Origin: Haloarcula japonica DSM 6131
Lineage (GTDB): Archaea; Halobacteriota; Halobacteria; Halobacteriales; Haloarculaceae
Assembly: GCF_000336635.1 (NCBI RefSeq)
Contig: NZ_AOLY01000006.1
Coordinates: 38,580-102,579, forward strand
Direction: 5' to 3'
DNA length: 64,000 bases
Shown here: piece after piece, positions 42,809-53,897 of the stretch
Layout of the letters: the number at the start of each line of letters is the position of its first letter
Position numbering within the stretch: position 1 is the stretch's first letter
The notes under the pieces: model-generated
The model's database searches: none
The model's input: the letters and a program-made list of their open reading frames with translations, nothing else
What the model was told of the DNA's origin: nothing
Position numbers and translations under genes: made by a program

Positions 42809-43249
42809 TCAGGCCAGTAACTGGAGGCTGACCGCGATGAGAAAGAGCACGCCCGCGACAGTCGCGGACTCGGCAACCGCCAGCGAACGGGGGTGTCCGC
42901 GGCGCGTCGCCGAGAGGTATACGCCAAACAGGAGGTAGCCACAGAGCACCGCCCCGCCGGCGACGGCGACTGCCGCCCCGGCCATGGCCTGCGTCTCAAC
43001 GGGGCCGGAGATAGACGCGACGACGCCGACGAGGAGGCCGACGACCAGCACCGCAAACACAGCGACCCAGACCATCGGCTTGTCGGCGTACGATTCGAAC
43101 CAGCCCTCGCGGTCGCCCGCCGGGGACCGTGCGCTCGTCGACGACCCCGGGCTGTACTGATACCAGCCACGCCCGCGGATCATCCATGCGACCACCGCTA
43201 TCGCCAACACGCCCATCAGTGCCGTGCTAGCGAGGTACGCGGTTGACAT
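42809..43249 (-). CDS. Four-helix membrane protein
   Basis: A 146-residue protein: helices near 5-22, 59-82, 88-110 and 125-145, with a polar loop about 25-55. It is convergent with the cox operon and lies next to a histidine kinase. I do not recognise a family. Confidence 0.65.
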   Translation of the reverse strand: MSTAYLASTALMGVLAIAVVAWMIRGRGWYQYSPGSSTSARSPAGDREGWFESYADKPMVWVAVFAVLVVGLLVGVVASISGPVETQAMAGAAVAVAGGAVLCGYLLFGVYLSATRRGHPRSLAVAESATVAGVLFLIAVSLQLLA

Positions 43250-43304
43250 GTGGTGGCATACATGATGCTAGATAATAATCGTTTACCACGCTCAATCCCC
43301 GTCG

Positions 43305-44882
43305 TCAACAGCGCTGGCTGGTATCGATGCCGGTGAACTCAAAGCGGGCCCCGCCGCCCTCACCCGCGGTGACACGCAGGTCCCAGTCGTGGGCGTCGGC
43401 GACCTGTCTGACGATGGCGAGGCCGAACCCGGTCCCGGTTTCGACGGTCGTGTACCCGGTGTCGACGACCGCCTCGCGGTCCTCGGGTGGGATGCCGGGG
43501 CCGTCGTCCGCAACGTAAAAGCCGCGTCGGTCCGGGTCGTCAATGTCACCGACGGTGACCGTCACGGCGCGCTCCCCGTGTTCGACGGCGTCTCCCTGAG
43601 ACAGCGAAGGGGAGGTCGCCGAACCGTGCTCCACCGCGTTCCGGATGAGGTTCTCGAACAACTGCTTGAGGCGCATCTCGTCGGCTCGGACAGTCTGGTC
43701 GGTGTCGATGACGAGTGTGGCGTCGGCGGTCTCGACGGTGTCCCAGCACGCATCGACGACCGCGGACAGCGAGACCGGCTCCAGCCCGTTGATGGGGCGT
43801 CCGTCGCGGGCCAGCGCCAGCAGGTCGTCGATGAGCGACCGCATCCGGTCGTGGGCGTTCGCCACCTCGGCCAGCCGCGGGCTGTCGCACTCCTCTATCG
43901 CCAGTTCGAGGTGACCCTCCGCGACGGTTAGCGGGTTCCGGAGGTCGTGGCTGGCGACGCTCGCGAACTCGTCGAGGCGGTCGCGCTGGCGCTGGAGTTC
44001 CCGTTCCTGGCGCTTCCGGTCCGTGATGTCCATCGCCGTCAGGTACACCCGTTCGAGCGTGTCGGCGTACTCCGCCGGGACGTTCAGTTCGATGATTTCG
44101 TGTCTGCGTTCGCCCGACAGCGTCCGGGCGACGGTCTCCCATCGGTAAGTCGTCTCGCCGGCGGCGAGCGCGAGCCACATCCCCGCCGCCGACTCGTAGG
44201 CCGCGTCGGTAAACACCGTATCGAGGTTCTCCAGAAGGGCCTCCTTCGACGGGGCGTCGTAGTACGCCAGGGCGTTCTCGTTGACGTCGATGATGTCGAT
44301 GTCGGCCATCAGTTCGCGGACGACCTCCGGATTAGCCTCGAAGTGGGCTTCGAGGTCGTCGACGCGTGCGGCGATTTCGTCCAGCCGCTGCTTGCTCGCC
44401 GAGTAGTCCTCCTCCCAGATTATGTGTGGATTGTTCTCGAACAGCGAGCGGTAGCGCTTCCGGGCGTCGCCGGACTGGTCGACGAGGCGGCGCTGTTCGA
44501 CGGCATCCCGGACCGTCGAGACCAGTATCGCCGGCCACCCAGTCGCGTCGGGCGGGCGTCGAAGCGTGCGGGTCGCGCCGTGTTCCAGTGCGGTGAGTTC
44601 GCGGGACCCGTCGCCGGTGTCGAACACCGCGACGAACGGGGTCGTGTCGTCGACGGCCTCCAGAACGGCCGAACCGTCGACGTCGGGGGCGTCGAACTCG
44701 CAAACCACACAGTCGACTTGGGCCGACGTACACTGCTCGATGGCGTCGACCGTCGTCGTCGAGCGGTGAACGGAGTGGATCGCCGACTCCGATTCGAGGG
44801 CCTCGACTGCCAGCCGAGTCCGTTCGTCGGTCCGGCCGCCGACGTACCGGACCGAAACGGGGTCCCCGACCTCGCTACTCAT
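43305..44882 (-). CDS. Sensor histidine kinase with degenerate receiver and PAS domain
   Basis: A 525-residue cytosolic kinase. It starts with a receiver-like domain (about 10-125) whose phosphoacceptor position holds glutamate (E62 in CEFDAPDVDG), so it is probably not phosphorylated. PAS follows at about 140-285, then a HisKA helix with H312 (SHDLRNPLTVAEG), and an HATPase domain (ENLIRNAVEHG, DDGPGIPPEDRE, GTGFGLAIV). The chosen start is the third of three in-frame ATGs; the others are near. No response regulator is adjacent, so the partner is elsewhere. Confidence 0.85.
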   Translation of the reverse strand: MSSEVGDPVSVRYVGGRTDERTRLAVEALESESAIHSVHRSTTTVDAIEQCTSAQVDCVVCEFDAPDVDGSAVLEAVDDTTPFVAVFDTGDGSRELTALEHGATRTLRRPPDATGWPAILVSTVRDAVEQRRLVDQSGDARKRYRSLFENNPHIIWEEDYSASKQRLDEIAARVDDLEAHFEANPEVVRELMADIDIIDVNENALAYYDAPSKEALLENLDTVFTDAAYESAAGMWLALAAGETTYRWETVARTLSGERRHEIIELNVPAEYADTLERVYLTAMDITDRKRQERELQRQRDRLDEFASVASHDLRNPLTVAEGHLELAIEECDSPRLAEVANAHDRMRSLIDDLLALARDGRPINGLEPVSLSAVVDACWDTVETADATLVIDTDQTVRADEMRLKQLFENLIRNAVEHGSATSPSLSQGDAVEHGERAVTVTVGDIDDPDRRGFYVADDGPGIPPEDREAVVDTGYTTVETGTGFGLAIVRQVADAHDWDLRVTAGEGGGARFEFTGIDTSQRC

Positions 44883-44962
44883 GGGGCTACGCATGGGATG
44901 CATCCTGATAACGTTGTGCGTCGCCGGGCCGCCGCTCCTGGTTCCCGGTATTCGAGCCCGTC

Positions 44963-46885
<1,923 letters not shown>

Positions 46886-46924
46886 TGTCGAATCCAGGGG
46901 TTGAACCCGCAAAAGGCCGTCGGG

Positions 46925-47500
46925 CTACGCGGCTTCGGGCGGCAGTTCGACCCGGTCACCGATGGAGACGCCGGTCCGGTTCGTCCACCCCCGGTTCACT
47001 TCGAGGACGTACTTTCCTCGCCCCTCGTAGCGCGTCAAGTCGTTGTCGCTGGTCCCCTCCGGCGGGACGGGTGCGTGGTGGATTGTCGTGATGGTTCCGT
47101 TGGTGTCGATGAAGATGATGTCCAGCGGGAACGACATGTTCCGCATGACATAGGTGTGCTCGCCCGCCTCGTCGTGGACGAACAGCATGCCCTCGCCGGG
47201 GCCGAGCGACCCCGTCTCGCTCAGGCCGACATAGCGCTGCTGCCAAGTGTTTGAAATATTGACTGTGACGGTCGCCAATTGCTGGGAGTCAGAACAGGCG
47301 ACCACCTCCGTTCCGTTGGGCGAGCGGTCACATTGCAGTGGGGTCGCCGTCTCGGGTGTGGTATTGTCATGGACTACCACTGTACCCTCCTCGTACCCGT
47401 CGGTTCCCAGAACCTCGACCCAGAGGCCGGTCTGGAGGACTACGGCGGCGGCGACGAGAAGGCCCACAAGTCCAAGCACGACTACGGCGGGGCGCTGCAT
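46925..47500 (-). CDS. DUF192 domain protein, membrane-anchored
   Basis: A 191-residue protein. An N-terminal helix (about 5-25) anchors it; the extracellular DUF192 domain (about 85-185) has QQRYVGLSET, GMLFVHDEAGEHTYVMRNMSFPLDIIFID and the glycine-rich end RYVLEVNRG (GKYVLEVNRG). DUF192 proteins are beta-barrels of unknown function. The start MQRPAVVV, 15 codons inside the longer frame, fits a signal or anchor. Confidence 0.8.
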   Translation of the reverse strand: MQRPAVVVLGLVGLLVAAAVVLQTGLWVEVLGTDGYEEGTVVVHDNTTPETATPLQCDRSPNGTEVVACSDSQQLATVTVNISNTWQQRYVGLSETGSLGPGEGMLFVHDEAGEHTYVMRNMSFPLDIIFIDTNGTITTIHHAPVPPEGTSDNDLTRYEGRGKYVLEVNRGWTNRTGVSIGDRVELPPEAA

Positions 47501-47597
47501 ACTCCGTGTGAGGGACAGACCGTGGGTAATACTGTCGGTGCCCACTGTCGACCGAGAGAGAAAGCGTTATTCCTACCGATGGAAAACGATGGCATAC

Positions 47598-47671
47598 GGG
47601 TCCGTGGTCTAGTTGGTTATGACGTGGCCTTTACAAGGCCGAGGCCGGTGGTTCGAATCCGCCCGGACCCA
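47598..47671 (+). tRNA. tRNA-Val(UAC)
   Basis: A cloverleaf with acceptor GGGTCCG pairing CGGACCC, anticodon stem TGGCC/GGCCG, loop TTTACAA with anticodon TAC, T-loop TTCGAAT, and discriminator A. It reads GUA valine codons, and GUG by wobble. No CCA is encoded. Confidence 0.92.
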
Positions 47672-47790
47672 CTTCTGACACCGACTGCGACGAGTGCAAC
47701 AAGGAGCCAGCGGTGTCTGTGCGGCCGGGCGGTTCGAATCAGGGAACGATGCAGCGCGGAGTGACCGCGGTTCGAATCCGCCCGAACCCA
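47650..47790 (+). repeat. Copied 3' end of tRNA-Val (integration scar)
   Basis: The last 22 bp of the tRNA (47650-47671) recur at 47769-47790 with one change (GGACCC to GAACCC). A shorter piece, GGTTCGAATC, occurs again near 47731. This is the footprint expected of a site-specific integrative element that has been lost or shrunk to about 100 bp. Confidence 0.6.
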
Positions 47791-47912
47791 TCCTGCGACG
47801 ACCGAACATGAGGAACGGATGGTTCCTGTGGATTCGATTCCCGCCAGTCGCGCGCAACATCGTAGCCCAGGTATCAGGGTGTCTATCTCGATTGATAGTC
47901 GCCCGTAATCCA

Positions 47913-47918
47913 TATATC
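47913..47918 (+). promoter_or_regulatory. TATA box of the zinc-ribbon microprotein
   Basis: TATATC within CATATATCC, centred 26 bp before ATG 47941; predicts a leaderless mRNA. Confidence 0.6.
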
Positions 47919-47940
47919 CGGAGTGGTGGTAGTGCGTGGC

Positions 47941-48060
47941 ATGATAGGTGGCTCGACGTGTCCGGCCTGTAGCGGGCACGTCTCGACGACCAATGGCACT
48001 GAGTACGAATGCGACGACTGTGGTGAGACGTTCGACAGCGCGGACCTGTTTCTCCCGTAA
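47941..48060 (+). CDS. 39-residue zinc ribbon microprotein
   Basis: ATG at 47941 to TAA at 48060. The protein begins MIGGSTCPACSGH and carries two CxxC knuckles: C7/C10 (CPAC) and C24/C27 (CDDC), about 13 residues apart, then FDSADLFLP. It is small enough to be missed by length-filtered gene calling. The leaderless TATA box and the intact cysteine pattern argue for a real gene. Function is unknown; many haloarchaeal zinc microproteins act in regulation. Confidence 0.7.
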   Translation: MIGGSTCPACSGHVSTTNGTEYECDDCGETFDSADLFLP

Positions 48061-48149
48061 TCGGCAGTCGAACCTCCCGACGGATGCGACAAAACCTGCG
48101 CCCGCTTTCGAAATGCTTTTTTCTACCCTCGTCATCGATTGGAGTGCGC

Positions 48150-48223
48150 GCCGCCTTAGCTCAGACTGGGAGAGCACTCGACTGAAGATCGAGCTGTCCC
48201 CGGTTCAAATCCGGGAGGCGGCA
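48150..48223 (+). tRNA. tRNA-Phe(GAA)
   Basis: A cloverleaf with acceptor GCCGCC pairing GGCGGC, anticodon stem CTCGA/TCGAG, loop CTGAAGA with anticodon GAA, T-loop TTCAAAT, and discriminator A. A TTTTTTCTACC promoter-like box is about 30 bp upstream. No CCA is encoded. Confidence 0.92.
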
Positions 48224-48357
48224 TTTTTCTACGAACAAAGTGAGCAGTGAACACGCTCTCGAACGGATTTGAACGAGGTGGCTAAGTAGCGACCACTGCA
48301 TCGCCCTATTGACTCGCCGCGGTCGCCGGAACAGGTACTTCCGTAGCGACGAGTAGC

Positions 48358-48927
48358 ATGGGTATGACAGAGGAGCCAGCACACGAACAGATGGAGCGCC
48401 ACGCGACCCTGACAGACGAACTCACGGCACTCAGTGCAGAGCGGGACGCCGTCGCGGCGTCAGTACAGGACCGGCTTGCCGACGCAGTTTCGGAGGCGAT
48501 AGCAGAAGCGGGGACGAACGTCGGGAGTCTCGGACAGTCCAAGGACGGCAAGCGGTTCCGGTTCGAGGCACGGCTCGACCGGGCAGCATTGGTGGCGGCG
48601 GTGACGGAAGCGCTGCCGGACGGGTTCGTCGTCTCCCATGTCAACGAAGATGGGACCTTAAGCGTGGACTGGACCGGCGACAGCACGACACCGTCGAAGC
48701 GGGAACACGGTGCCATCCTGAAGGCAATCATCGCAGAGGAGACGGAGACGGACAGCGACGGCTTCATCGAGGCCGTACCCAGCCGCGACCGCGTGCTGGC
48801 GCGGGCGGTAGAACTGGGTGTCGACGAGGGTGACGCGGCGGACCGTCTCAGTCGACTGGCGACGCTTGACGTGGTGGACATCACCGACGAGGGGATATAT
48901 CCCGACGATAACTTCTCACGGTACTAG
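48358..48927 (+). CDS. Hypothetical acidic protein
   Basis: A 189-residue protein, or 187 if translation starts at the ATG at 48364 (MTEEPAHEQMERH). A helical N-terminus (about 5-60) is followed by a beta-rich middle and a C-terminal segment DRVLARAVELGVDEGDAADRLSRLATLDVVDIT, which looks like a winged-helix DNA-binding element. I do not recognise a family; the C-terminus suggests a DNA- or RNA-binding regulator. Confidence 0.65.
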   Translation: MGMTEEPAHEQMERHATLTDELTALSAERDAVAASVQDRLADAVSEAIAEAGTNVGSLGQSKDGKRFRFEARLDRAALVAAVTEALPDGFVVSHVNEDGTLSVDWTGDSTTPSKREHGAILKAIIAEETETDSDGFIEAVPSRDRVLARAVELGVDEGDAADRLSRLATLDVVDITDEGIYPDDNFSRY

Positions 48928-49032
48928 CGAGCAAGAGCGGATACCGGCTGACGGCAGACGGTAGGGACACGGGTGGTCGGCGTCGGCGTGACCGACGTTT
49001 ATTACTGGGTCCAGCCTGTGGTGTCAGACGAA

Positions 49033-49278
49033 ATGGCAGTCTTATCGACAGAAGACGAGGGGAAGTTCCTCATGGACGCACAGGGCGAACAGATCGGTAT
49101 CGTGACCGAGGTTGACCCGGAGGAGCAGATTGCGTACGTCGAACCGGACCCGGACCTCACCGAGGCCTGGGTGCAGGGGCTCGGGTTCGGTGACGCCGAC
49201 GAGGACGATATCGAGGTCGCCGCCGACGCCATCGGAACAATCACTGACAGCGAACTGCGTGTGACTGTCGACCTGTAG
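49033..49278 (+). CDS. Small beta-barrel protein (DUF5749-like)
   Basis: An 81-residue acidic beta-barrel, PRC-barrel-like: MAVLSTEDEGKFLMDAQGEQIGIVTEVD, then AYVEPDPDLTEAWVQGLGFGD, ending LRVTVDL. The TTTATTA box near 48998-49004 would place the transcript start near 49028, so ATG 49033 is favoured over the in-frame GTG at 49021. It is convergent with the methyltransferase gene, 1 bp from its stop. Confidence 0.7.
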   Translation: MAVLSTEDEGKFLMDAQGEQIGIVTEVDPEEQIAYVEPDPDLTEAWVQGLGFGDADEDDIEVAADAIGTITDSELRVTVDL

Positions 49279-49953
49279 TCACGCGCCGGACTCGGGACGC
49301 TCGCCCACCACGAGCGTCCACCACTTGACGAACTGCGTCCGTTCGTAGAGGTCGAGAAGCCGCGCCGACGCATCCGACTCGGAGATGCTCGCGAGCATCA
49401 GCGGCGATCCGAGCGTCTGTTTCTCGATGACCTCGAACGAGTCGGAGACGAGGTCAGTAACGGCGGTCTCCGAGAGGTGGCCGTAGATATCTGTGTCCTC
49501 CTCCAGAAGCCCCAGTCGGAACGCAGCACCTTTCGTGAGCTTGCGGTACAGCCCCGGCGTCCCTTCGAGCAGAGCGAGACGGCCAACAGGACGGAGGACG
49601 CGGGCGGCTTCGCGAATGATCTCCGGACGGTCCGCGGGCGGGACGTGATGGAGGAATCGGCGGCCGATGACGGCGTCGAAGGAGTCGTCGTCGAACGGCA
49701 GCGCGCGGGCATCACCAGCCAGTGCCGGCTTGCGGACGGTTTCGGCGTTCGACGGCCAGCCTTCCAGTCCGACATCGGCGCGGGGATGCATATGCTGGCC
49801 GAACGCGAGTTCGAGCGTTCGGCCGGGCGGAAGCTGTTCGGCTATGAGCCCGTCATGTCGTTCGTATATTCGGTGCAACAGCGGGTGCTTTCGGACGTTC
49901 CGTGGCTGCTCGACGATTGCACCGTCCTGAACGTCCCAGGTCGCTTCGGACAT
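49279..49953 (-). CDS. Class I SAM-dependent methyltransferase
   Basis: A 224-residue enzyme with a SAM-binding fold: GRTLELAFGQHMHP (a diverged motif I with AFGQ in place of the usual GxGxG) at about 44-57, LPFDDDSFDAVIGRRFLHHVPP, and VLRPVGRLALLEG. The substrate is unknown. The motif I change may alter SAM affinity. Confidence 0.8.
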   Translation of the reverse strand: MSEATWDVQDGAIVEQPRNVRKHPLLHRIYERHDGLIAEQLPPGRTLELAFGQHMHPRADVGLEGWPSNAETVRKPALAGDARALPFDDDSFDAVIGRRFLHHVPPADRPEIIREAARVLRPVGRLALLEGTPGLYRKLTKGAAFRLGLLEEDTDIYGHLSETAVTDLVSDSFEVIEKQTLGSPLMLASISESDASARLLDLYERTQFVKWWTLVVGERPESGA

Positions 49954-50111
49954 ATCATGGCCTCACAGCACGGAGTCGACAGCGGTCGCAGGAAACTATA
50001 GAGGCGATAAGAAAGCAGCAGTAGCTGACTAATACCGGGATAGCAGGTTGCTAAGGGCGTTCGCACTGGGACAGTCGTGTAACATCGGCAGACAACAGCG
50101 GGAAAGCGGGT

Positions 50112-50612
50112 CTACTCGATATCAATTCGGTTCGAATCGTCGGTGTCGTCTGCGCGTGGCAGGGTTACTTCGAGAACCCCGTTGTGGTAGGTAGCGGTTA
50201 TCTCGTCGTCCACGACCGGTTCGGGGACGGCGACCCGTTCGGCGACCCGTCGGCTGTGGCGGCGAGCGCCGTCACTGGTCTCCGTAGCGACTGTGGTCTC
50301 GCCCTGAATGCTGAGGACGCCGTCTTCGAAGCGAACGGCGAGGTCGTCGCGCTCGAAGCCCGGAAGGTCGACCATCACGGCGTACCCGTCGTCGGCCTCG
50401 TCGACGTGAAGGTTCGTGTCGATGCCGTGTCGGCGGTGGTTGCTTCCGCGTGGGCCCGTGGCCGGCCGGTCGGAGCGGTATTCGGAGCGGTCGTCTGTTC
50501 GGCGTCCCAAATCGCTACCCATCCGCCGGCTCAAACTGTCGTTCATCATCTCCTGTTGCGTCTGTGCGAAAAGTCGGAGCATCGTCTCGAAGGGGTCGTT
50601 GCTGGGTGTCAT
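50112..50612 (-). CDS. Hsp20/alpha-crystallin small heat shock protein
   Basis: A 166-residue chaperone. The alpha-crystallin domain (about 63-155) includes VDLPGFERDDLAVRFEDGVLSIQGE and NGVLEVTLPRAD, with an oligomer-anchoring end NRIDIE. The N-terminal arm is DPFETMLRLFAQTQQEM. TATA-like boxes TTATATATGG (50622-50632) and TTAATATC (about 50637-50645) are both near, and the second fits a leaderless ATG at 50612. The protein prevents aggregation of unfolded proteins. Confidence 0.85.
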   Translation of the reverse strand: MTPSNDPFETMLRLFAQTQQEMMNDSLSRRMGSDLGRRTDDRSEYRSDRPATGPRGSNHRRHGIDTNLHVDEADDGYAVMVDLPGFERDDLAVRFEDGVLSIQGETTVATETSDGARRHSRRVAERVAVPEPVVDDEITATYHNGVLEVTLPRADDTDDSNRIDIE

Positions 50613-50831
50613 AATCACCATATATAAGCTCGTACTGATATTAACAGTTGCGTAACACGTGCTATCATAGGGAGGCGGAAGTACCGTCCACGGCCCGCGT
50701 TCGACGACTCGAAGGCGCGTGATGGGATACCGTAGCGGAACTGTTTTGTCAGGCGTACAGCTAGATCAGCCACAGATAACTGCCGAGTGCCCGGTCCGTT
50801 GGTAACCGGGCAACTGGACACGAAACACACC

Positions 50832-53800
50832 ATGGCAACCGATTCCGGCACCCGGATAGACCCTTCGGCCGACGAGGTATCGAACTACGACTATCAGAAC
50901 GACAGCGTCGCCCGGTCGGGCCTCGTCGACGACCTGCAGACGCGTATCGACGGCGAGGTCCGGTTCGACGAGTACTCGCGGCAGTTGTACGCGACCGACG
51001 CCAGCCTCTACGAGGTACTGCCAATCGGCGTTGTCTATCCACGGTCGACCGAGGACGTGGCCGCGGCCATGTCCTACTGTGCACAGCGGCAGATTCCGGT
51101 TCTGCCACGAGGAGGCGGGACGAGTCTCGCCGGCCAGACGGTCAACGAGGCCGTCGTCCTGGATTTCTCGCGGTACATGAACGACCTCATCGAAGCCCGG
51201 CCCGACGACCAACGAGCGCGGGCCCAGCCGGGCATCAAGCTCGGCGATCTGAACGCCGAACTGGCCGACCACGGGCTGAAATTCGCACCAGACCCGGCGT
51301 GGGGCGACAAGAGCGTGCTCGGCGGCGCGATTGGCAACAACTCTACCGGGGCCCACTCCCTGCAGTACGGCAAGACCGACGCCTACATCGAGGAATGCGA
51401 GGTCGTCCTTGCGGACGGTACCGTCACCACGTTCGGCGAAGTCACCCGCGGGGAACTGCGCGTGCGGGCGGACCCCGAGGGCGACCTCGAAGCCCGGATT
51501 TACGCCGAAATCGAGCGGATACTCACTGAGGAGGCCGAGGATATCGAGAGCCACTACCCGGACCTGAAGCGCAACGTCTCGGGGTACAACCTCGACTGGG
51601 TGCTCGAAGACGCACAGGACGGGACCGTCAACGTCGCCTCGCTGCTGGCCGGCAGTGAGGGGACCCTGGCAATCGTCACGGAGGCTGAGATCTCGCTGGA
51701 GCCGATTCCCGAGACCAAGTCGATGGCCCTGCTCACCTACGACGGGCTCATCGAAGCGATGGAAGACGTCTCGGACATCCTCGAACACGACCCGGCGGCC
51801 GTCGAGGTGCTCGACGGCGTACTCATCGACCTGGCCCGGGACACCGCCGAGTTCGAGGACGTGGTCGGACTGTTGCCCGACGGGACCCGGGCGGTCCTCA
51901 TCGTGGAGTTCTACGCTGACGACGAGGAGAGCGGGCGGCGGAAGGTCGCCGACCTGTTGGCGGACCGAACGAACGGGGTCGACCCCGAAGCCACTCCGAC
52001 CCAGGGCCGGCCCGTCGTCGACGCGCCGGTGCGGGCCTTCGACGCCATGGAGGCCCACGACGAGGCGAAACGCGAGACGTTCTGGAAGATGCGCAAGTCC
52101 GGCCTCCCGATACTGCTCTCGCGGACGACCGACGAGAAACACGGCTCGTTCATCGAGGACACCGCCATCCCGCCTGAGAACCTCCCGGAGTACGTCGCCG
52201 ACTTCCAGGAAATTCTGGAGAAACACGACACCTTCGCCTGTTTCTACGCCCACGCCGGCCCCGGCGTGCTCCACATCCGCCCGCTCATCAACACCAAGAC
52301 CGTCGAGGGCGTCGAGGCGATGGAGTCCATCGCCGACGCGGTAACCGACCTCGTGGTGAAATACGGCGGGAGCGTCTCGGGCGAACACGGCGACGGCCGC
52401 GCCCGAACGCAGTGGAACGAGAAACTCTACGGCACGGACCTCTGGGAGACGTTCCAGGACCTCAAATCCGCGTTCGATCCCGACTGGCTGCTCAATCCCG
52501 GCCAGGTCGTCGGCGTCGATGCGGGCGAGGTCGAGTCCGGCGCGATGCCCGAGCGGGCACGCACGGTCGAGATGACCGAGAACCTCCGATTCGACCCGGA
52601 GTACGAGTTCGACACCGGCTTCGATCCCACCCTGGAGTGGGACAACGACAACGGGATGCAGGGGATGGTCGAACTCTGCCACGGCTGTGGCGGCTGTCGC
52701 GGCCCGCAGGAGACCACCGGTGGCGTGATGTGCCCGACCTACCGCGCATCCGAGGAGGAAATTACCGCGACCCGCGGCCGCGCGAACATGCTCCGGCAGG
52801 CCATGAGCGGTGACCTGCCGGAGGATCCCACGGACGAGGAGTTCATGCATGAGGTGCTCGACCTCTGTATCGGCTGCAAGGGGTGTGCGAAGGACTGCCC
52901 GAGCGAGGTCGACATGGCGAAGCTCAAAGCCGAGGTGACCCACGCCTACCACCAGGAACACGGCTCCAGTCTGCGGGACAAGCTGTTCGCGAACGTCGAT
53001 GCGCTCGCCGGACTCGGAAGCGCGTTCGCGCCGTTGTCGAACCTTGCGACGAAAGTGCCGGGCGCTCGCACAGTGCTGGAAAAGACGGTCGGTATCGCCA
53101 CGGACCGGACGCTGCCGAGCTTCCAGCGGACGACGCTGCAGGACTGGTTCGACGAGCGCGGCCCGCAAGTCCCGGCCGATGAGGCCGAGCGGCGAGCCTT
53201 GCTGTTCCCCGACACGTACACGAACTACAGCCATCCCGAGGTCGGGAAAGCCGCCGTCCGCGTGCTCGAAGCCGCGGGGGTCTACGTCCAGCTAGCCAAT
53301 CGGACCGACAGTGGGCGGCCGGCCCACTCGAAGGGATTTCTGGACCAGTCCCGAGCGACCGCGCGGGACAACGTCGACGCGCTTGTCCCCGCCGTCGAGG
53401 AGGGCTGGGACGTAGTGCTGGTCGAACCGAGCGACGCCGTGATGTTCCAGTCGGACTATCTGGACCTGCTGTCGGGTGAGGACGTGGAGACGCTGGCCGC
53501 GAACGCCTACGGTGTCTGTGAGTACCTCGACACCTTCCGACTGGACGAGGCGGCCGACTGGGACGTGCCGGCCGAGACGCTGACCTATCACGGCCACTGC
53601 CACCAGAAGGCGACGAAGAAGGACCACCACGCCGTCGGCGTCCTTCGGCGGGCCGGCTACGACATCGACCCGCTGGACTCGGGCTGCTGTGGCATGGCCG
53701 GCTCCTTCGGCTACGAGGCCGAGCACTTCTCGATGAGCAAGGCCATCGGCTCTATCCTGTTCGACCAGATCGGAGAGAGCCACGGCGACACCGTGGTCGC

Positions 53801-53897
53801 GCCCGGCGCGTCCTGTCGGACGCAGTTAGAGGACTGGGACGAGAGCGACGGCGAGCCGCCGCATCCGGTAGAGAAACTCGATGCAGCCTTAGCCTGA
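50832..53897 (+). CDS. FAD and Fe-S D-lactate/glycolate-type dehydrogenase
   Basis: A 1021-residue fusion. The FAD domain (about 55-260) has VLPRGGGTSLAGQTV and LGGAIGNNSTGAHS; the FAD-oxidase C-domain runs to about 560. Two 4Fe-4S clusters follow: CHGCGGC...C and CIGCKGCAKDCPSEVD (about 615-695). The C-terminal part has CCG-type HCHQKATKK and SGCCGMAGSFGYE. This equals a GlcD plus GlcF/DldFe fusion. It likely oxidises D-lactate or glycolate and passes electrons to quinone (inference). The start at 50832 drops 15 weak codons. Confidence 0.9.
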   Translation: MATDSGTRIDPSADEVSNYDYQNDSVARSGLVDDLQTRIDGEVRFDEYSRQLYATDASLYEVLPIGVVYPRSTEDVAAAMSYCAQRQIPVLPRGGGTSLAGQTVNEAVVLDFSRYMNDLIEARPDDQRARAQPGIKLGDLNAELADHGLKFAPDPAWGDKSVLGGAIGNNSTGAHSLQYGKTDAYIEECEVVLADGTVTTFGEVTRGELRVRADPEGDLEARIYAEIERILTEEAEDIESHYPDLKRNVSGYNLDWVLEDAQDGTVNVASLLAGSEGTLAIVTEAEISLEPIPETKSMALLTYDGLIEAMEDVSDILEHDPAAVEVLDGVLIDLARDTAEFEDVVGLLPDGTRAVLIVEFYADDEESGRRKVADLLADRTNGVDPEATPTQGRPVVDAPVRAFDAMEAHDEAKRETFWKMRKSGLPILLSRTTDEKHGSFIEDTAIPPENLPEYVADFQEILEKHDTFACFYAHAGPGVLHIRPLINTKTVEGVEAMESIADAVTDLVVKYGGSVSGEHGDGRARTQWNEKLYGTDLWETFQDLKSAFDPDWLLNPGQVVGVDAGEVESGAMPERARTVEMTENLRFDPEYEFDTGFDPTLEWDNDNGMQGMVELCHGCGGCRGPQETTGGVMCPTYRASEEEITATRGRANMLRQAMSGDLPEDPTDEEFMHEVLDLCIGCKGCAKDCPSEVDMAKLKAEVTHAYHQEHGSSLRDKLFANVDALAGLGSAFAPLSNLATKVPGARTVLEKTVGIATDRTLPSFQRTTLQDWFDERGPQVPADEAERRALLFPDTYTNYSHPEVGKAAVRVLEAAGVYVQLANRTDSGRPAHSKGFLDQSRATARDNVDALVPAVEEGWDVVLVEPSDAVMFQSDYLDLLSGEDVETLAANAYGVCEYLDTFRLDEAADWDVPAETLTYHGHCHQKATKKDHHAVGVLRRAGYDIDPLDSGCCGMAGSFGYEAEHFSMSKAIGSILFDQIGESHGDTVVAPGASCRTQLEDWDESDGEPPHPVEKLDAALA

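Noticed and set aside
50766..53234. Minus-strand ORF of 822 codons opposite the FAD/Fe-S dehydrogenase
   Set aside because: The plus-strand gene shows clear FAD and Fe-S motifs. The antisense frame is an artefact of GC-rich codon usage.
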